Assembly (NCBI GenBank): GCA_002688965.1
Contig: NZEE01000103.1
Location: 1 to 34,572, forward strand
Length of the DNA stretch: 34,572 bases
DNA from: an archaeon
GTDB taxonomy: Archaea > Aenigmatarchaeota > Aenigmatarchaeia > GW2011-AR5 > GCA-2688965
Reading direction: 5' to 3'
Position 1 is the first letter of the stretch. Each line of letters opens with the position of its first letter. This document shows positions 16,008 to 23,971 of the stretch, piece after piece. Under the pieces are notes generated by a model, which saw nothing but the letters and a program-made list of their open reading frames with translations, had not been told where the DNA came from and searched no databases. The translations under genes and the position numbers were made by a program.

Positions 16008-16838
16008 TTATGTACCGCGGGAAGGCCGTTTTATATAAGTGTCACAAATCGTCCTAATTACGAAATCCCTTTTTTGTTTGGGACTTAATTTCACGCCCTC
16101 TGGAATTCTGTCTTTCGGAATTGGAAAAAATCCGTCCATCCACTCTTCAGAAACACGAACGCCTAAATCATGATGCCAATAATTTTCATCATAGCCCCTA
16201 AGTTTTTTTGACATCTCATTTCTTTTTTTCTCATCGCTTATTGCCCTTACGGGATCGTCCTCTGTCACTATGAAGTTTTTGTTTGTCACAATTCTCATTC
16301 CTGCTTGATAGAGGGCAAAGGATGGGCCTAGTATATTATAATGCCCAACATGATTTGATGAATCCCAAAATGGATCTAGCCTAAAATCATGATTAGATGT
16401 AACCTTAAGGCAGTCAGAGGAAACGATAAAGCTCAAAGGGTCAAAAAATGAAACATCCTCCACACCAGTATTTTTTCTTCCATTCAGATCCCAGACACTG
16501 CTCCAATAACCGGTTACAATTCCAATGCTTTTATCAGACTCCATTTTTTCAATTGACCAGTTTAAAAATTCTATAGGCTTTTCAAATCTTGCATCATTCC
16601 AGCATAGCCATACATAGTCGTATCCTTTCTCAAGGGCGACCTTACAGATATAATTGACCCCCCATGATATCCCATTTGAAGCAGGAGCGTGATGAGTCAT
16701 ATACTTGGAAACGTTTTCAGGATCAGAACCATTCTCTAATAAAACGATATCTTTTTCAGTTTGAGAGAAATGCTCATACGCTGTATCTCCGGTTTCTGGA
16801 GAGTTTCTGTTAATAATTCCAATTAGGACATTAGACAT
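16008..16838 (-). CDS. Divergent GT-A-like glycosyltransferase
   Basis: This 276-residue protein starts NVLIGIINRNSPE, then IVLLENGSDPE (31-41), which takes the place of the GT2 'VDNGSxD' motif, and YDYVWLCWNDARF (73-85), where N-D-A stands at the usual DXD position. SNHVGHYNILGPSFALYQAGMRIV is reminiscent of the GT2 acceptor region. The layout suggests a GT-A nucleotide-sugar transferase with an unusual metal site. The C-terminus is basic (TYIKRPSR). It overlaps the nucleotidyltransferase-RpiB gene by 8 bases, with AAGGTGG in the overlap as ribosome binding site, so it may use the sugar that this fusion activates. Substrate is unknown. Confidence 0.55.
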   Translation of the reverse strand: MSNVLIGIINRNSPETGDTAYEHFSQTEKDIVLLENGSDPENVSKYMTHHAPASNGISWGVNYICKVALEKGYDYVWLCWNDARFEKPIEFLNWSIEKMESDKSIGIVTGYWSSVWDLNGRKNTGVEDVSFFDPLSFIVSSDCLKVTSNHDFRLDPFWDSSNHVGHYNILGPSFALYQAGMRIVTNKNFIVTEDDPVRAISDEKKRNEMSKKLRGYDENYWHHDLGVRVSEEWMDGFFPIPKDRIPEGVKLSPKQKRDFVIRTICDTYIKRPSRGT

Positions 16839-18000
16839 CTTCCACCTTTAAAATTCTTGTTGCATGGCGACCGCCATCAAATGTTTGGGCTTTTAAAATT
16901 TTAACAATTCTATCAAGCAATAATTCATCAACATAATTCGACGCCACCGAAAAAAAGTTTGCGCAATTATGCCTAACTGCATACTCCGCCGTATATTCAT
17001 CAAATATAAGCGCAGACCTAATTTTTTTATGTTTATTCGCAGCTATATTAATCCCCTGTCCCGTTCTACAAAACCCCAGCCCAAAATCACAGATTCCCTC
17101 TTTAAGGTGGCGAACGGCCTCTAAGACAAAATCTGAATAATCACAGTCTCTATCTGTCGAAGTGCCCAGGTCTATAAACGGAATTGAATTCCTTTTCAGG
17201 ATTTTTTTCATTAATTCCTTTGTTGAATACCCAGAATGATCCGAGCATAAAGCCACCGGTTTATCCGCACCAAATTTTGGAATTACATTTCTTGTGTAAA
17301 ACAATAAATCCTTAGGTGTTCCGAGAACATACATTTTTTCACAAAAACTGCCAGAAATTTTTAGTCCATCTCTTATCATGAGATTGTAAAGTGGACATAT
17401 ATAAAATTCGTTATTAACCCTTATGTCCTGATCAATCATTTGCGTCGCATATTTGACAAAATCTGATCCTTTTTTATAACAATACATCCCAACGGCGGCA
17501 TTTGAGCTAATTACTTTTTTTTCAGCAGTCTTTATAACAAGTCCGCTAGTGTCTATTTCTGCGTAGCTATGGTCCGGACTATTCGCCTTAAATAGTAAAA
17601 GTCTCCCATCAACGCATGCCTCCATCTCTGACACAGGATTAAAGACCGGCTCAAAACACACATCAGGTGTGTATATGATTAGTGGCATATTATTATCAAT
17701 GTACTCTGTTGCTAGCAGGCAACTAGACACTGCACCGTCGGTCAATTCTTCTGCAATGACAATCTCTATATCATCTCCAAACTTTTCCCTAAGTAATGTA
17801 TCGATGGAAAATGAATGAATATGATTACTCATAACCACGAAAATTAGATTACACTCACTATAATCTATAGACTCCATGGCAACATCAATCATGTGTTCAT
17901 TATTAACCATGATTAATGGCTTTGGCATTACATAGGATTCATCCAGAAATCTCTTAGCCTGTCCTGCTATTGGCAGTAATAAATTTATCTTTTTTGTCAT
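16831..18000 (-). CDS. Nucleotidyltransferase fused to ribose-5-phosphate isomerase B
   Basis: This 389-residue fusion has residues 1-243 as a sugar-phosphate nucleotidyltransferase: LPIAGQAKRFLDE (9-21), MPKPLIMVNNEHMI, IRVNNEFYICPLYN and VLGTPKDLL. Residues 247-389 are an RpiB/LacAB-type isomerase. In the latter, Asp254-His255 (SDHSG), Cys311 and Thr313 (in CRTGQG), His344-Asn345, and Arg378 and Arg382 (GGRHATR) occupy all the positions needed for ring opening, proton transfer and phosphate binding, so the isomerase looks active. RpiB interconverts ribose and ribulose 5-phosphates; LacAB act on galactose/tagatose 6-phosphate. The fusion suggests isomerisation coupled to nucleotide activation of the same sugar. 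It overlaps the PfkB kinase gene by 4 bases. A free-standing relative of the first domain is at 14517-15242. Confidence 0.9.
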   Translation of the reverse strand: MTKKINLLLPIAGQAKRFLDESYVMPKPLIMVNNEHMIDVAMESIDYSECNLIFVVMSNHIHSFSIDTLLREKFGDDIEIVIAEELTDGAVSSCLLATEYIDNNMPLIIYTPDVCFEPVFNPVSEMEACVDGRLLLFKANSPDHSYAEIDTSGLVIKTAEKKVISSNAAVGMYCYKKGSDFVKYATQMIDQDIRVNNEFYICPLYNLMIRDGLKISGSFCEKMYVLGTPKDLLFYTRNVIPKFGADKPVALCSDHSGYSTKELMKKILKRNSIPFIDLGTSTDRDCDYSDFVLEAVRHLKEGICDFGLGFCRTGQGINIAANKHKKIRSALIFDEYTAEYAVRHNCANFFSVASNYVDELLLDRIVKILKAQTFDGGRHATRILKVEDV

Positions 18001-18854
18001 TTCTGAAATATATTCTCTGAGGCAAATTTATGAGATTCTATAAGTGACTGGGTAATCTCTTTGTCCTCAATTAAATTTAAAATTAAGCATGCTACAAAAA
18101 GGTCACCAGCGCCTAAGACATTCAATCCCTGATTAATATACCACGAATTTCTTGCAAGTTTCACAGTGTCACCATCACTCGCAACAGATTCTTCTGGCGA
18201 ATGTATGATTGCCAAATTTCTACAAATAGAGCCGGCTTGTATAGATGACCTGGTAATGTCATCTTCAAAAAATCCCCTACATTCAGAATCTGATATTATC
18301 AAATAATCTATTTCCGGGAGTAAATTGATTATACGCCTTTTGGTCTCCGGGGTTGGACATTCATTACATAAGTCTAACGATATTATGTTATTTTTTGTCC
18401 TTAGCTTTTGAACATATTCTAAATCAAGATAATCCAGTGTGTCTCCATATTGGATATGAATCCAGTCAGAATTTATATCAGGGCTTGGGCATTTGTTCCT
18501 ACATGTTCCCCATTTTATAAATCCTGTTTTTTGACAATTTTTTATATCAGATATAATAATAGCATGTGATGTACTTGAATTAAGAAAAGTCTTCACCGAC
18601 CCAGTGCTTAGTCCAATGCTACTAAAATACTCTAGGGATAAATTTCCATATTGATCATCACCAACTGAGGTATGTATATCGATTTCACAATTAGATAATT
18701 TTCTTAATCCCCGGGCAACATTTCCAATTGCCCCTACAGATACTCGTTCAGAAATTACGGTATTACATGTTCCGGTCGTTAAACTACCAACACACAAAAT
18801 ATTGTCTACGACAGTGTTTCCGAGAAGGGATATCTTACATGTCAAATTGCTCAT
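17997..18854 (-). CDS. PfkB/ribokinase-family carbohydrate kinase
   Basis: This 285-residue kinase has the N-terminal LLGNTVVDNI strand, a GAIGNVARGLRKL helix for substrate and phosphate contact, SVGDDQYGNLSLEYF (standard PfkB N-terminal signature), and the catalytic LNVLGAGDLFVACLI near the C-terminus with the GAGD anion hole. Such kinases phosphorylate sugars or sugar phosphates; HldE and HddA-type heptose kinases also belong to related families. The gene overlaps the KdsC-like gene by 20 bases and the nucleotidyltransferase-RpiB gene by 4, so kinase, isomerase and nucleotidyltransferase are likely produced as one set. There is no obvious Shine-Dalgarno, which fits coupling to upstream translation. 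The specific sugar is unknown. Confidence 0.85.
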   Translation of the reverse strand: MSNLTCKISLLGNTVVDNILCVGSLTTGTCNTVISERVSVGAIGNVARGLRKLSNCEIDIHTSVGDDQYGNLSLEYFSSIGLSTGSVKTFLNSSTSHAIIISDIKNCQKTGFIKWGTCRNKCPSPDINSDWIHIQYGDTLDYLDLEYVQKLRTKNNIISLDLCNECPTPETKRRIINLLPEIDYLIISDSECRGFFEDDITRSSIQAGSICRNLAIIHSPEESVASDGDTVKLARNSWYINQGLNVLGAGDLFVACLILNLIEDKEITQSLIESHKFASENIFQK

Positions 18855-19344
18855 TTTCTACAATTACACCGGTCTCAATCCAGTAATCCAATAATTCAGA
18901 AATAACACCCTGTCCACTTCTAGAATTTAAAACATAGTTCACAACATTCTTAACAATGTTTGGTGAATTAGACGGACAGTAACTCAGTCCAACTTTTTGC
19001 ATAATTGGAACATCGTACCAGTCATCACCAACATATGCCATTTCATCATCACATATGTCATATATTTCTGAAAATATTTTTATGAACTTACGTTTGTCTA
19101 TTTTTCCGTCTTTAGTTCTGCTGAGATGAAAGTCAATTCCTCTAGATAAAGCAACTTTTTTATTAACCCTACTGTCACTAGACAACCAGCAAACATTGAC
19201 TCCGCGACCAAGAATTCTTTTAATTGCCGTAAAATCTAAATCGGCAAATCGTTTCGAAATAACATTCCCTTCCAGGTCATATGTTTTGGTACCATCGGTC
19301 ATGACCCCGTCGACATCCAGTATTAGTAACTTAATTTTTTTCAT
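18835..19344 (-). CDS. KdsC-like HAD phosphatase
   Basis: This 169-residue protein follows KDO-8-phosphate phosphatase (KdsC) in size and motifs: LILDVDGVMTDG (7-18; Asp10 and Asp12 catalytic), a Ser-containing motif II (CWLSSDSRVNKK), the Lys of LSRTKDGKIDK, and the acidic VGDDWYDVPIM. Family members act on KDO 8-phosphate or on N-acylneuraminate 9-phosphate and work as capless tetramers. No KdsA, KdsB, NeuA or NeuB was seen in the window, so the substrate could be a different sugar phosphate, perhaps one acted on by the overlapping PfkB kinase. It lies 2 bases after the WavE-like gene. The assignment as a phosphatase is firm; the substrate is open. Confidence 0.88.
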   Translation of the reverse strand: MKKIKLLILDVDGVMTDGTKTYDLEGNVISKRFADLDFTAIKRILGRGVNVCWLSSDSRVNKKVALSRGIDFHLSRTKDGKIDKRKFIKIFSEIYDICDDEMAYVGDDWYDVPIMQKVGLSYCPSNSPNIVKNVVNYVLNSRSGQGVISELLDYWIETGVIVENEQFDM

Positions 19345-19346
19345 GA

Positions 19347-20222
19347 CTAAAGTTCATCAAAACTTGATATAAACCCACCCTCTGCTGGACTGAGCCGTAA
19401 CTGTGTATACCTTTCTATATTTTCTTCTTTTATATAAAATTTTCCGAGATCTTTATGTGAAACTATATTGAAGTTTTCCATTACAAGCTTTTTTGAATTT
19501 TCACAATCTGGCGTTATTCCTTTTGCAAGAAGATAGCACTGCCCAAATTGAGGCTCAAAACCCATGTTTCTTGTCTTTTTATCATAATACTCACCCCCTA
19601 TTACATAGTCGTATCCAGGATTGGGTGGTGAATATCTTCTCGCAAAAGATGCTCTTTCAAGGTGCATTTTCATCATAGTAAGAGCATCATGAAACTCATC
19701 CGTTCGACACCCAATGACATGATCACCAATTCCGTATTTCACAAAATTATTGCATGTGAAACCTAGGTCAATACATGTCATTTTATTTGGGGCTGAAATT
19801 GTCTTATCAATAAAATATGATATATCTGAAAATGACTGATCGCTTCTTACCTTTACACAGAATTCTGTATCCGCAATTCTAACACCCTCAAGAATTGTCT
19901 TTACCTGTCTGTATGCGTTACAGACGTTCCAAGTCGAAGCCCTATATAACGTTATATTATTAGGCATTATTTTGATGGGCTGCCTATATTTCTGGATATG
20001 TCTTTCCTTTGAGTGTGTCGGCATTATTTCGGCACTGTCCTGTGAAACAACTATATCGACATCAGATACATTATATTTTTCGAATAAAGTGAAATCATTA
20101 TTGGTCCAGCAGGATATGACAATTCTGCACAACCCTTTATAGTTCTCAATGTTTGACAGTGACATCTCATTAAGTGAACCTTGAATAATGAGAGTGACGT
20201 TATCGTATTTAAATTCACTCAT
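19347..20222 (-). CDS. WavE-like lipopolysaccharide biosynthesis protein (copy 2)
   Basis: The protein (291 residues) has the WavE pattern: VTLIIQGSLNEMSLSNIENY (9-28), IVISCWTNND, VSQDS and VCNAYRQVKTILEGVRIADTEFCVKVRSDQSFSDI-type central region, then IGDHVIGCRTDEFHDAL. WavE was named in the Vibrio cholerae LPS core cluster; its enzymatic action is not settled, but glycosyltransferase activity is assumed. It is a paralogue of 20835-21650 with the same order of motifs (IIQG, ISCWD, RSDE, AIGDHYIGG). The gene overlaps the PGM-like HAD gene by 8 bases. No membrane segments. Confidence 0.75.
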   Translation of the reverse strand: MSEFKYDNVTLIIQGSLNEMSLSNIENYKGLCRIVISCWTNNDFTLFEKYNVSDVDIVVSQDSAEIMPTHSKERHIQKYRQPIKIMPNNITLYRASTWNVCNAYRQVKTILEGVRIADTEFCVKVRSDQSFSDISYFIDKTISAPNKMTCIDLGFTCNNFVKYGIGDHVIGCRTDEFHDALTMMKMHLERASFARRYSPPNPGYDYVIGGEYYDKKTRNMGFEPQFGQCYLLAKGITPDCENSKKLVMENFNIVSHKDLGKFYIKEENIERYTQLRLSPAEGGFISSFDEL

Positions 20223-20832
20223 TTTCTAGTATTTTTCTAATGTTGTGTATCGTAACAATCTTAGCATTTTCGACTCTCAAAACATGTGCGCCTGTCTGGT
20301 TTGCAGCCTGGATTCCCTTATCTGAGTCTTCAATTATTAGAACATTATCAGGCATTTCTCCCATTCGAATCATGGCTCTTATATACCCCTCTGGGTGTGG
20401 TTTAGGATTTTTAACATCATTATTTGAAATTACAAATGACATATACTGAAATTGTCCTGTTTTTTCTAGCATCATCTTTGCAGATTTTGTAATACTATTT
20501 GTCACACATGCAATTTTAATCCCTTTCTCTATTAAAAATTTATGTAATTCTATTTTATCACTGTCTAATTGCGAATGACTATCAATGATATCAAATGTAT
20601 ATTTTTGCTTAAGTTTCCATATTTCGTCAAAGTCATCATTAGAAATTCTATTCTGTGTTTCCAAAATGGATAGTTTTTTCGTCGTAGGCAAGCCATTGAA
20701 TATTTCTTGATGCTCATCTCTTTCAATAATGAACCCACATTTCTTGTCTAACGCCCTATTAAAAGACTTGTAATGCCATTCACATGCATCTACTAAAACA
20801 CCATCTAAGTCAAATAAAATTGCGTTTATCAT
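20215..20832 (-). CDS. HAD hydrolase, beta-phosphoglucomutase-like
   Basis: This 205-residue protein has LFDLDGVLVDACEWHY (6-21; Asp8 nucleophile, Asp10), a C1 helical cap (WHYKSFNRALDKKCGFII), motif II CVTNSI, motif III KPHPEGYIRAM with its Lys, and motif IV LIIEDSDKGIQAA. This is the beta-phosphoglucomutase/phosphatase subfamily, which either removes a phosphate or shifts it between C1 and C6 of a sugar. Both catalytic aspartates are present; a mutase is possible because Asp10 is followed by GVLVD as in beta-PGM. AAGG lies seven bases before the ATG. It sits between the two WavE-like genes and could supply a sugar 1-phosphate for a nucleotidyltransferase. Confidence 0.85.
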   Translation of the reverse strand: MINAILFDLDGVLVDACEWHYKSFNRALDKKCGFIIERDEHQEIFNGLPTTKKLSILETQNRISNDDFDEIWKLKQKYTFDIIDSHSQLDSDKIELHKFLIEKGIKIACVTNSITKSAKMMLEKTGQFQYMSFVISNNDVKNPKPHPEGYIRAMIRMGEMPDNVLIIEDSDKGIQAANQTGAHVLRVENAKIVTIHNIRKILENE

Positions 20833-20834
20833 TT

Positions 20835-21650
20835 TTAGACCTTTGTCATGTTATCTATGTGACGTTTGCTATCAAATGGTGGTTCTGGAATTAGGTCGTG
20901 GTCTTTATATTTGCATCTTTTAAATTTCGTATGAGGGAATATACAAAAATATTTTCTCATAATTTTTCTACCTTCATCATGGGAAAGAGGAGAAAGATCT
21001 ACATGCCCTAAAGAATTTAAAATTGACTGACATATTATTGATTCTGTTGGGATAAATCTGGTCTTCTTTCTCATGGACTTTCCGCCTCGATGAAACCAAG
21101 AATTTTTATCCTTAAGGGAAAATTTTTCCATTTTATCTTTAAGATACCTGAATGCTTTGAGTAAAACCGTGGTTTTCCCTCCAATATAGTGATCCCCTAT
21201 TGCATAATTTAATGCATAAAAAGATGGTGTACAGATATCAGAACACACTATTTTTTTATCACCGTTCTTTATTAAAAAATCTAATAATAGATCTATATTA
21301 CTAAAAAATTCATCAGACCTTAATTTCACCGTTAGATCTGTGGTTGAATTTTCTAAACCTGATAATGTCGAAAATACTTGTTTGTAGCTATTTCCTCGAT
21401 TATAAATCAATTGCGGTGCACCTGGGAAGGCGCCCATAAAAGAGGATTCCTTTGGGCCAGATAAATTTTCTGGTTCTTTATTTATTATAATTTTCTGACA
21501 GTAAATAATAGCATCATACTTTCTTAGAAGTAATAAGTTGTCATAGTCCCAACATGAAATAATAATGTTCGCAAATTTAGAATATTCAGGCAATGCTGAT
21601 AGTGAATTTTTGTGAAGTCTACCCTGAATTATGATTGTAGGTCTTTCCAT
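20835..21650 (-). CDS. WavE-like lipopolysaccharide biosynthesis protein (copy 1)
   Basis: The 271-residue protein carries TIIIQGRLHKNSLSALPEY (5-23), IIISCWDYDN, the central LTVKLRSDEFFSNIDLLL and YAIGDHYIGGKTTVLLKAFRYL, the same set as the paralogue at 19347-20222. The two differ enough to be an old duplication with separate roles. The C-terminal 60 residues are very basic (FKRCKYKDHD and RGGKSMRKKTRF nearby), which could mean contact with an anionic acceptor such as a sulfated or phosphorylated glycan. No signal peptide. The ribosome binding site is weak. WavE activity is unproven in general. Confidence 0.72.
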   Translation of the reverse strand: MERPTIIIQGRLHKNSLSALPEYSKFANIIISCWDYDNLLLLRKYDAIIYCQKIIINKEPENLSGPKESSFMGAFPGAPQLIYNRGNSYKQVFSTLSGLENSTTDLTVKLRSDEFFSNIDLLLDFLIKNGDKKIVCSDICTPSFYALNYAIGDHYIGGKTTVLLKAFRYLKDKMEKFSLKDKNSWFHRGGKSMRKKTRFIPTESIICQSILNSLGHVDLSPLSHDEGRKIMRKYFCIFPHTKFKRCKYKDHDLIPEPPFDSKRHIDNMTKV

Positions 21651-21659
21651 AATTTTACG

Positions 21660-23033
21660 TTAAATAACCTTCAGATGTTCCCACCTATAATCACTACTAA
21701 AATCGTACTTCATACTTGGAACAATAATCTGGTTTGACATATCAGATATTCCGTCAAAATTATAACCAAACATTTCTAGCTCTAGTGCCCTTCGATTTTC
21801 TACTAGCTCTCTTAGCTCATCATTATAAAATAATCGATAGTCACGCTCAGCTTCTTTTCTGAACTCAGATGTCCTTTCCTGGGTTTTTATAACAGAAGAT
21901 TTATGAATTTCGTCTGGTATATCTAGATTCATTTCCTCAAAAACTTGTAATAAAGAACCATCTAAAAACTCTGTTCTTAAAATGAGATCACATGTACAAT
22001 CTGATTCATCATTGAATATCTGATAGAACATAAACGGCGTAGACTCAACAACAAATATGCTTTTAGGCTCAAAAAAATCCGGCTGGCAGGTTCTCTTGAT
22101 ATAGTCCTCAAATGACATTGTGCCCTTTGTTTGATGTGTCTTATATAAGCTAACGTACAAATCAAATGGATTTCGCACAATTGCAAAAACTAGTGAACTG
22201 GGATTTTTAAACCATTCATCATCAACATATGAATGACTTTGGTTTCTATTATTTGTTCCTAAATTAATTGGCTTTCTCAAAGCACACGGGTGGTGATCAT
22301 ATTTTTTTCCGGAAAATTTACCCCACCATGAAACATCTGGATAGTCTGGAAATGCTTTTCGTTTTACATAAAGCCCGCCTGTCTTCGGGATGTGCACAAA
22401 ATATAGGAACGATTCTTTGATAGCCGACTTCTGTTCCATTACCCTGCGTCTTGTGAGGTCGACGGCCCAGTTTTTTTCAAGTTGTCCATGTTGTTCTCCC
22501 CACGATAGCTGGCCGGGATCATTATCATCGGTTTGGCTAATATGATCATTTCGGGTGGGCAATTCAATTTTTTCTCTTCTATAATTCTGAATAAAGTCAC
22601 TACAAAAGCCGGCAGATTTTATTAATTCATCATATGACCATTTGGTACTTTCTGGTAAGACACAGATCGAATTTTCACACAATTCTTTTCCTGGATATGT
22701 CCAAATAAAATTGTTACTAGTTAAAGTAAAGTCATCATTCTGGTGCCAGAAAACACGCCACTCAGGTGAATCATTCGAAAATTGATTAAGTGTTCGTAGG
22801 TCTTTGGCGTGTATCCATATATCGTTTCTCCTAGCCGTTAGCCAACCCAAGTCAATCTCATATTGACCGGAATCGTGCCCTAAAAAAATACCCCCATCCT
22901 CCGATGATCTAACATCAATTTCAACCTGATATCCTGCATCTATAGCTTCATCAATATAGTCAGGACAATTTTCTCTTTCTATATTTTTTCCATTAATGTT
23001 ACCTCTATGAGATATTAAAAAATACGAAGTCAT
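21660..23033 (-). CDS. Phosphodiesterase (GDPD-like) fused to sulfotransferase
   Basis: This 457-residue fusion has residues 5-155 resembling glycerophosphodiester phosphodiesterase: ISHRGN (His9, Arg10), EIDVRSSEDGG (Glu38, Asp40) and FLGHDSG (His53), the family's metal and acid-base residues. The domain is short (usually about 230-250 residues). Residues 205-457 are a PAPS-dependent sulfotransferase with the 5'-phosphosulfate loop FVHIPKTGG (212-220) and the 3'-phosphate motif FAIVRNPFDLYVSLY (283-297; Arg287 and Ser295). It would sulfate a glycan and perhaps trim or sense a phosphodiester-linked unit. The frame opens upstream at a GTG, but AGGTAGG eight bases before ATG 23031-23033 decides the start. 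Its donor could come from the APS kinase at 15274-16005. Confidence 0.85.
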   Translation of the reverse strand: MTSYFLISHRGNINGKNIERENCPDYIDEAIDAGYQVEIDVRSSEDGGIFLGHDSGQYEIDLGWLTARRNDIWIHAKDLRTLNQFSNDSPEWRVFWHQNDDFTLTSNNFIWTYPGKELCENSICVLPESTKWSYDELIKSAGFCSDFIQNYRREKIELPTRNDHISQTDDNDPGQLSWGEQHGQLEKNWAVDLTRRRVMEQKSAIKESFLYFVHIPKTGGLYVKRKAFPDYPDVSWWGKFSGKKYDHHPCALRKPINLGTNNRNQSHSYVDDEWFKNPSSLVFAIVRNPFDLYVSLYKTHQTKGTMSFEDYIKRTCQPDFFEPKSIFVVESTPFMFYQIFNDESDCTCDLILRTEFLDGSLLQVFEEMNLDIPDEIHKSSVIKTQERTSEFRKEAERDYRLFYNDELRELVENRRALELEMFGYNFDGISDMSNQIIVPSMKYDFSSDYRWEHLKVI

Positions 23034-23041
23034 GTAAAGCA

Positions 23042-23048
23042 CCTACCT
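23042..23048 (-). promoter_or_regulatory. Shine-Dalgarno AGGTAGG for the phosphodiesterase-sulfotransferase
   Basis: AGGTAGG lies 8 bases ahead of ATG 23031-23033 and overlaps the alternative GTG, which would leave too short a spacing. Confidence 0.6.
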
Positions 23049-23070
23049 GAAAATTAAAATACTGATACTA

Positions 23071-23970
23071 TCATTTAAAATATTTGACATATTGTTCAAT
23101 GCATTTTCCCCAATCATATGGTAAAAATTTATTAATAATAAAATCATTGGAATCTAATATTTCTAATATTTCTTCTATCGATTTAAAAATGTGTGATTCC
23201 CCTGCAAATTCTACAGCCCCACCACCTAAATTGTAAACATATGTAGGAATTTGGCATGCCAATGATTCTAAAATATGATTGGGACCTGGATCAAACTTTG
23301 TACCGCTCACGTATACGTCGTAGTGTGCTAATTCATTTCCTAAATCTTTTCCAAATTTAGGCGGAATTATTCTGGTATGCTTAAATGTACCCAACTCCCT
23401 ACCGATGTAGGTGAACGTAAATTTCTCTGAATATTTTCCAACAAAGTCATCAATTGCCTCATACGTATCAAATCCTTTCATTCGATTACTTGACCAATGA
23501 TGTGTAACAATGTTTATTTTACCATTATTCATCTTACCGGCCGGTGGAAGAGGATAAAAATGATCCCTGTTAACACCGTTATAAATGACAGAAGTATTTT
23601 TACACCCCCAATCTCTGTCCATATGATACTGCCGTATCCACTCACTTACAAAAATTGTATGATCAGTATATTGACTTGTAGCTCGTAAAAGATTATCCAT
23701 ATCAGCCGTGCCTTTTCTGGCATCACACTCATTAACTCTATGAATAATTCTGACATGTGGTCTGTGTTGTTTGTAGGCCACTATCTCATTAATTGATATT
23801 CCCAGATCGGAATATCTAGGATCCTGTACAAAAATAATATCAATGTCATCGGAAAATTCATACACAACGTCGTGACCACACAATGGTAGTTTTTCAGAAA
23901 ATGCTTTTACAAAAAGGTTCCCTCCTCCCCATGGACCGTCCACCGGTTTTCTATTGATGAGAACTTTCAT
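23071..23970 (-). CDS. Family 4 (GT-B) glycosyltransferase
   Basis: This 299-residue GT-B protein has GPWGGGNLFVKAF (12-24), the glycine-rich acceptor-side loop, a SVIYNGVNRDHFYP linker, NIVTHHWSSNRMKGF at the start of the second Rossmann domain, and FDPGPNHILESLACQIPTYV (226-245) as the nucleotide-binding E-x7-E-type motif, followed by GGGAVEFAG. This is the normal layout of GT4 retaining transferases. Only 1 base separates it from the carbamoyltransferase gene's stop and no Shine-Dalgarno is visible, so it probably relies on re-initiation. Sugar donor unknown. Confidence 0.85.
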   Translation of the reverse strand: MKVLINRKPVDGPWGGGNLFVKAFSEKLPLCGHDVVYEFSDDIDIIFVQDPRYSDLGISINEIVAYKQHRPHVRIIHRVNECDARKGTADMDNLLRATSQYTDHTIFVSEWIRQYHMDRDWGCKNTSVIYNGVNRDHFYPLPPAGKMNNGKINIVTHHWSSNRMKGFDTYEAIDDFVGKYSEKFTFTYIGRELGTFKHTRIIPPKFGKDLGNELAHYDVYVSGTKFDPGPNHILESLACQIPTYVYNLGGGAVEFAGESHIFKSIEEILEILDSNDFIINKFLPYDWGKCIEQYVKYFK

Positions 23971-23971
23971 T

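Noticed and set aside
18835..19344. A KDO or sialic acid pathway
   Set aside because: The KdsC-like protein stands alone, with no KdsA, KdsB, NeuA, NeuB or NeuC in the window.
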